From positions 1 through 41,002 of the IMG/VR virus record IMGVR_UViG_3300033148_007624: 41,002 nucleotides of DNA; one strand, 5' to 3'. The stretch comes from a virus. The translations under genes were made by a program, and so were the position numbers. The notes beneath the pieces were generated by a model that was not told the origin of the DNA, did no database searches, and saw nothing but the letters and a program-made list of their open reading frames with translations. How positions within the stretch are numbered: the stretch's first letter is position 1; each line of letters starts with the position of its first letter. Positions 40,561-41,002 of this stretch are shown one piece after another.

Positions 40561-41002
40561 AAAACTCCAAAATCGAGTGGACCGAATCCACATGGAACCC
40601 GATTACGGGTTGTACGAAGATAAGTCCGGGCTGCAAGCACTGCTATGCCGAGCGGATGTCCATCCGCCTGAAAGCAATGGGACAGCCCAACTACGTCAAC
40701 GGATTTCGGCTGACCCTCCACGAGCACTGGTCCGGGCATCGCACCACCGGTTTCAAGTTCTTACGAAACGTTCGGATCGCCTGCTTGAGCTGAGTCCGAA
40801 ATTGACGTGGGCACCCAATGTATGGATGGGGGTCAGCGTCGAAAACTCCGACTATCTATTCCGCATCGGGCATCTGAGGCAAACCGAAGCCAAGATCAAG
40901 TTCGTGTCATTCGAGCCTCTGCTCGGCCCGATTTACGATCTGGACCTGGAAGGCATTGATTGGGTCATCGTCGGCGGGGAGTCGGGTCCCAAAGCGCGAC
41001 CG
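40554..41002 (+). pseudogene. Phage Gp37/Gp68 (DUF5131) protein with internal deletion, continues past window
   Basis: [43 protein letters not shown] is the clear DUF5131 start with the CxxxxxxCxxC cluster. After [10 protein letters not shown] the frame turns to nonsense and stops at 40793, while another frame from about 40739 gives [87 protein letters not shown] up to the window end. Normally some 50-60 residues (including a strand ending FVNSMSDLFH) lie between these parts; they are missing here. The family is radical-SAM-like by its cysteine cluster; the present copy should be inactive. Confidence 0.7.

Overview
The window is most of the genome of a tailed double-stranded DNA phage (Caudoviricetes, probably siphovirus morphology), either free or as a prophage. 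Every convincing gene is on the + strand, genes are packed with ATGA/TAATG overlaps, and the order is the classical one: large terminase, portal, protease, HK97-type capsid, connectors, tail tube, tail chaperone, tape measure, tail tip, lysis, then recombination/replication genes. No integrase, lysogeny repressor with clear function, tRNA or rRNA is visible. The host cannot be named from sequence alone; a SleB-type hydrolase and a GTA-type holin are compatible with many bacterial phyla.

Layout. 2-2468: a large fibre-like structural gene (5' end outside the window, one frame break) and two small structural genes. 2475-8995: terminase, portal fused to a Mu-F-like domain, prohead protease, major capsid protein, gp6-type connector. 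9339-13159: an unusual insert of sugar-modifying genes (DUF115-like/glycosyltransferase fusion, methyltransferase/sulfotransferase-like fusion, two DxD glycosyltransferases) in the middle of the connector genes. 13156-15743: head-tail joining protein, gp10-like protein, tail completion protein, tail tube, and tail assembly chaperone with a textbook programmed -1 frameshift site. 15736-26300: tape measure, two tandem paralogous tail proteins, tail hub/fibre. 26321-29130: two small genes, then a nucleotide-sugar epimerase and a methyltransferase. 29114-30412: SleB-like endolysin, holin, spanin-like membrane protein. 30409-31721: zinc-finger metallophosphoesterase.

31722-31897 is the only clear leader and probably starts the early operon: Cro/XRE-like protein, ERF annealing protein, zinc proteins, Gp157-like protein, SSB, a replication initiator with internal 45-bp repeats, a second replication-type protein, and a run of very small accessory genes.

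The most remarkable locus is 34225-35610. A 239-residue protein resembling only the C-terminal (Transposase_20 / Nop-like) part of IS110 transposases is flanked on both sides by arrays of an exact 46-bp unit. Each unit holds two conserved repeats (19 and 9 nt) and two different 9-nt variable segments. That architecture matches TIGR-Tas RNA-guided DNA-targeting systems: two TIGR arrays (6 and 8 units) around a nuclease-less TasA-type protein.

The sequence also carries five frame interruptions in otherwise well-formed genes and, at the right edge, at least two genes with internal deletions beside a prematurely stopped one. These are either true decay or assembly errors and should be checked against reads.
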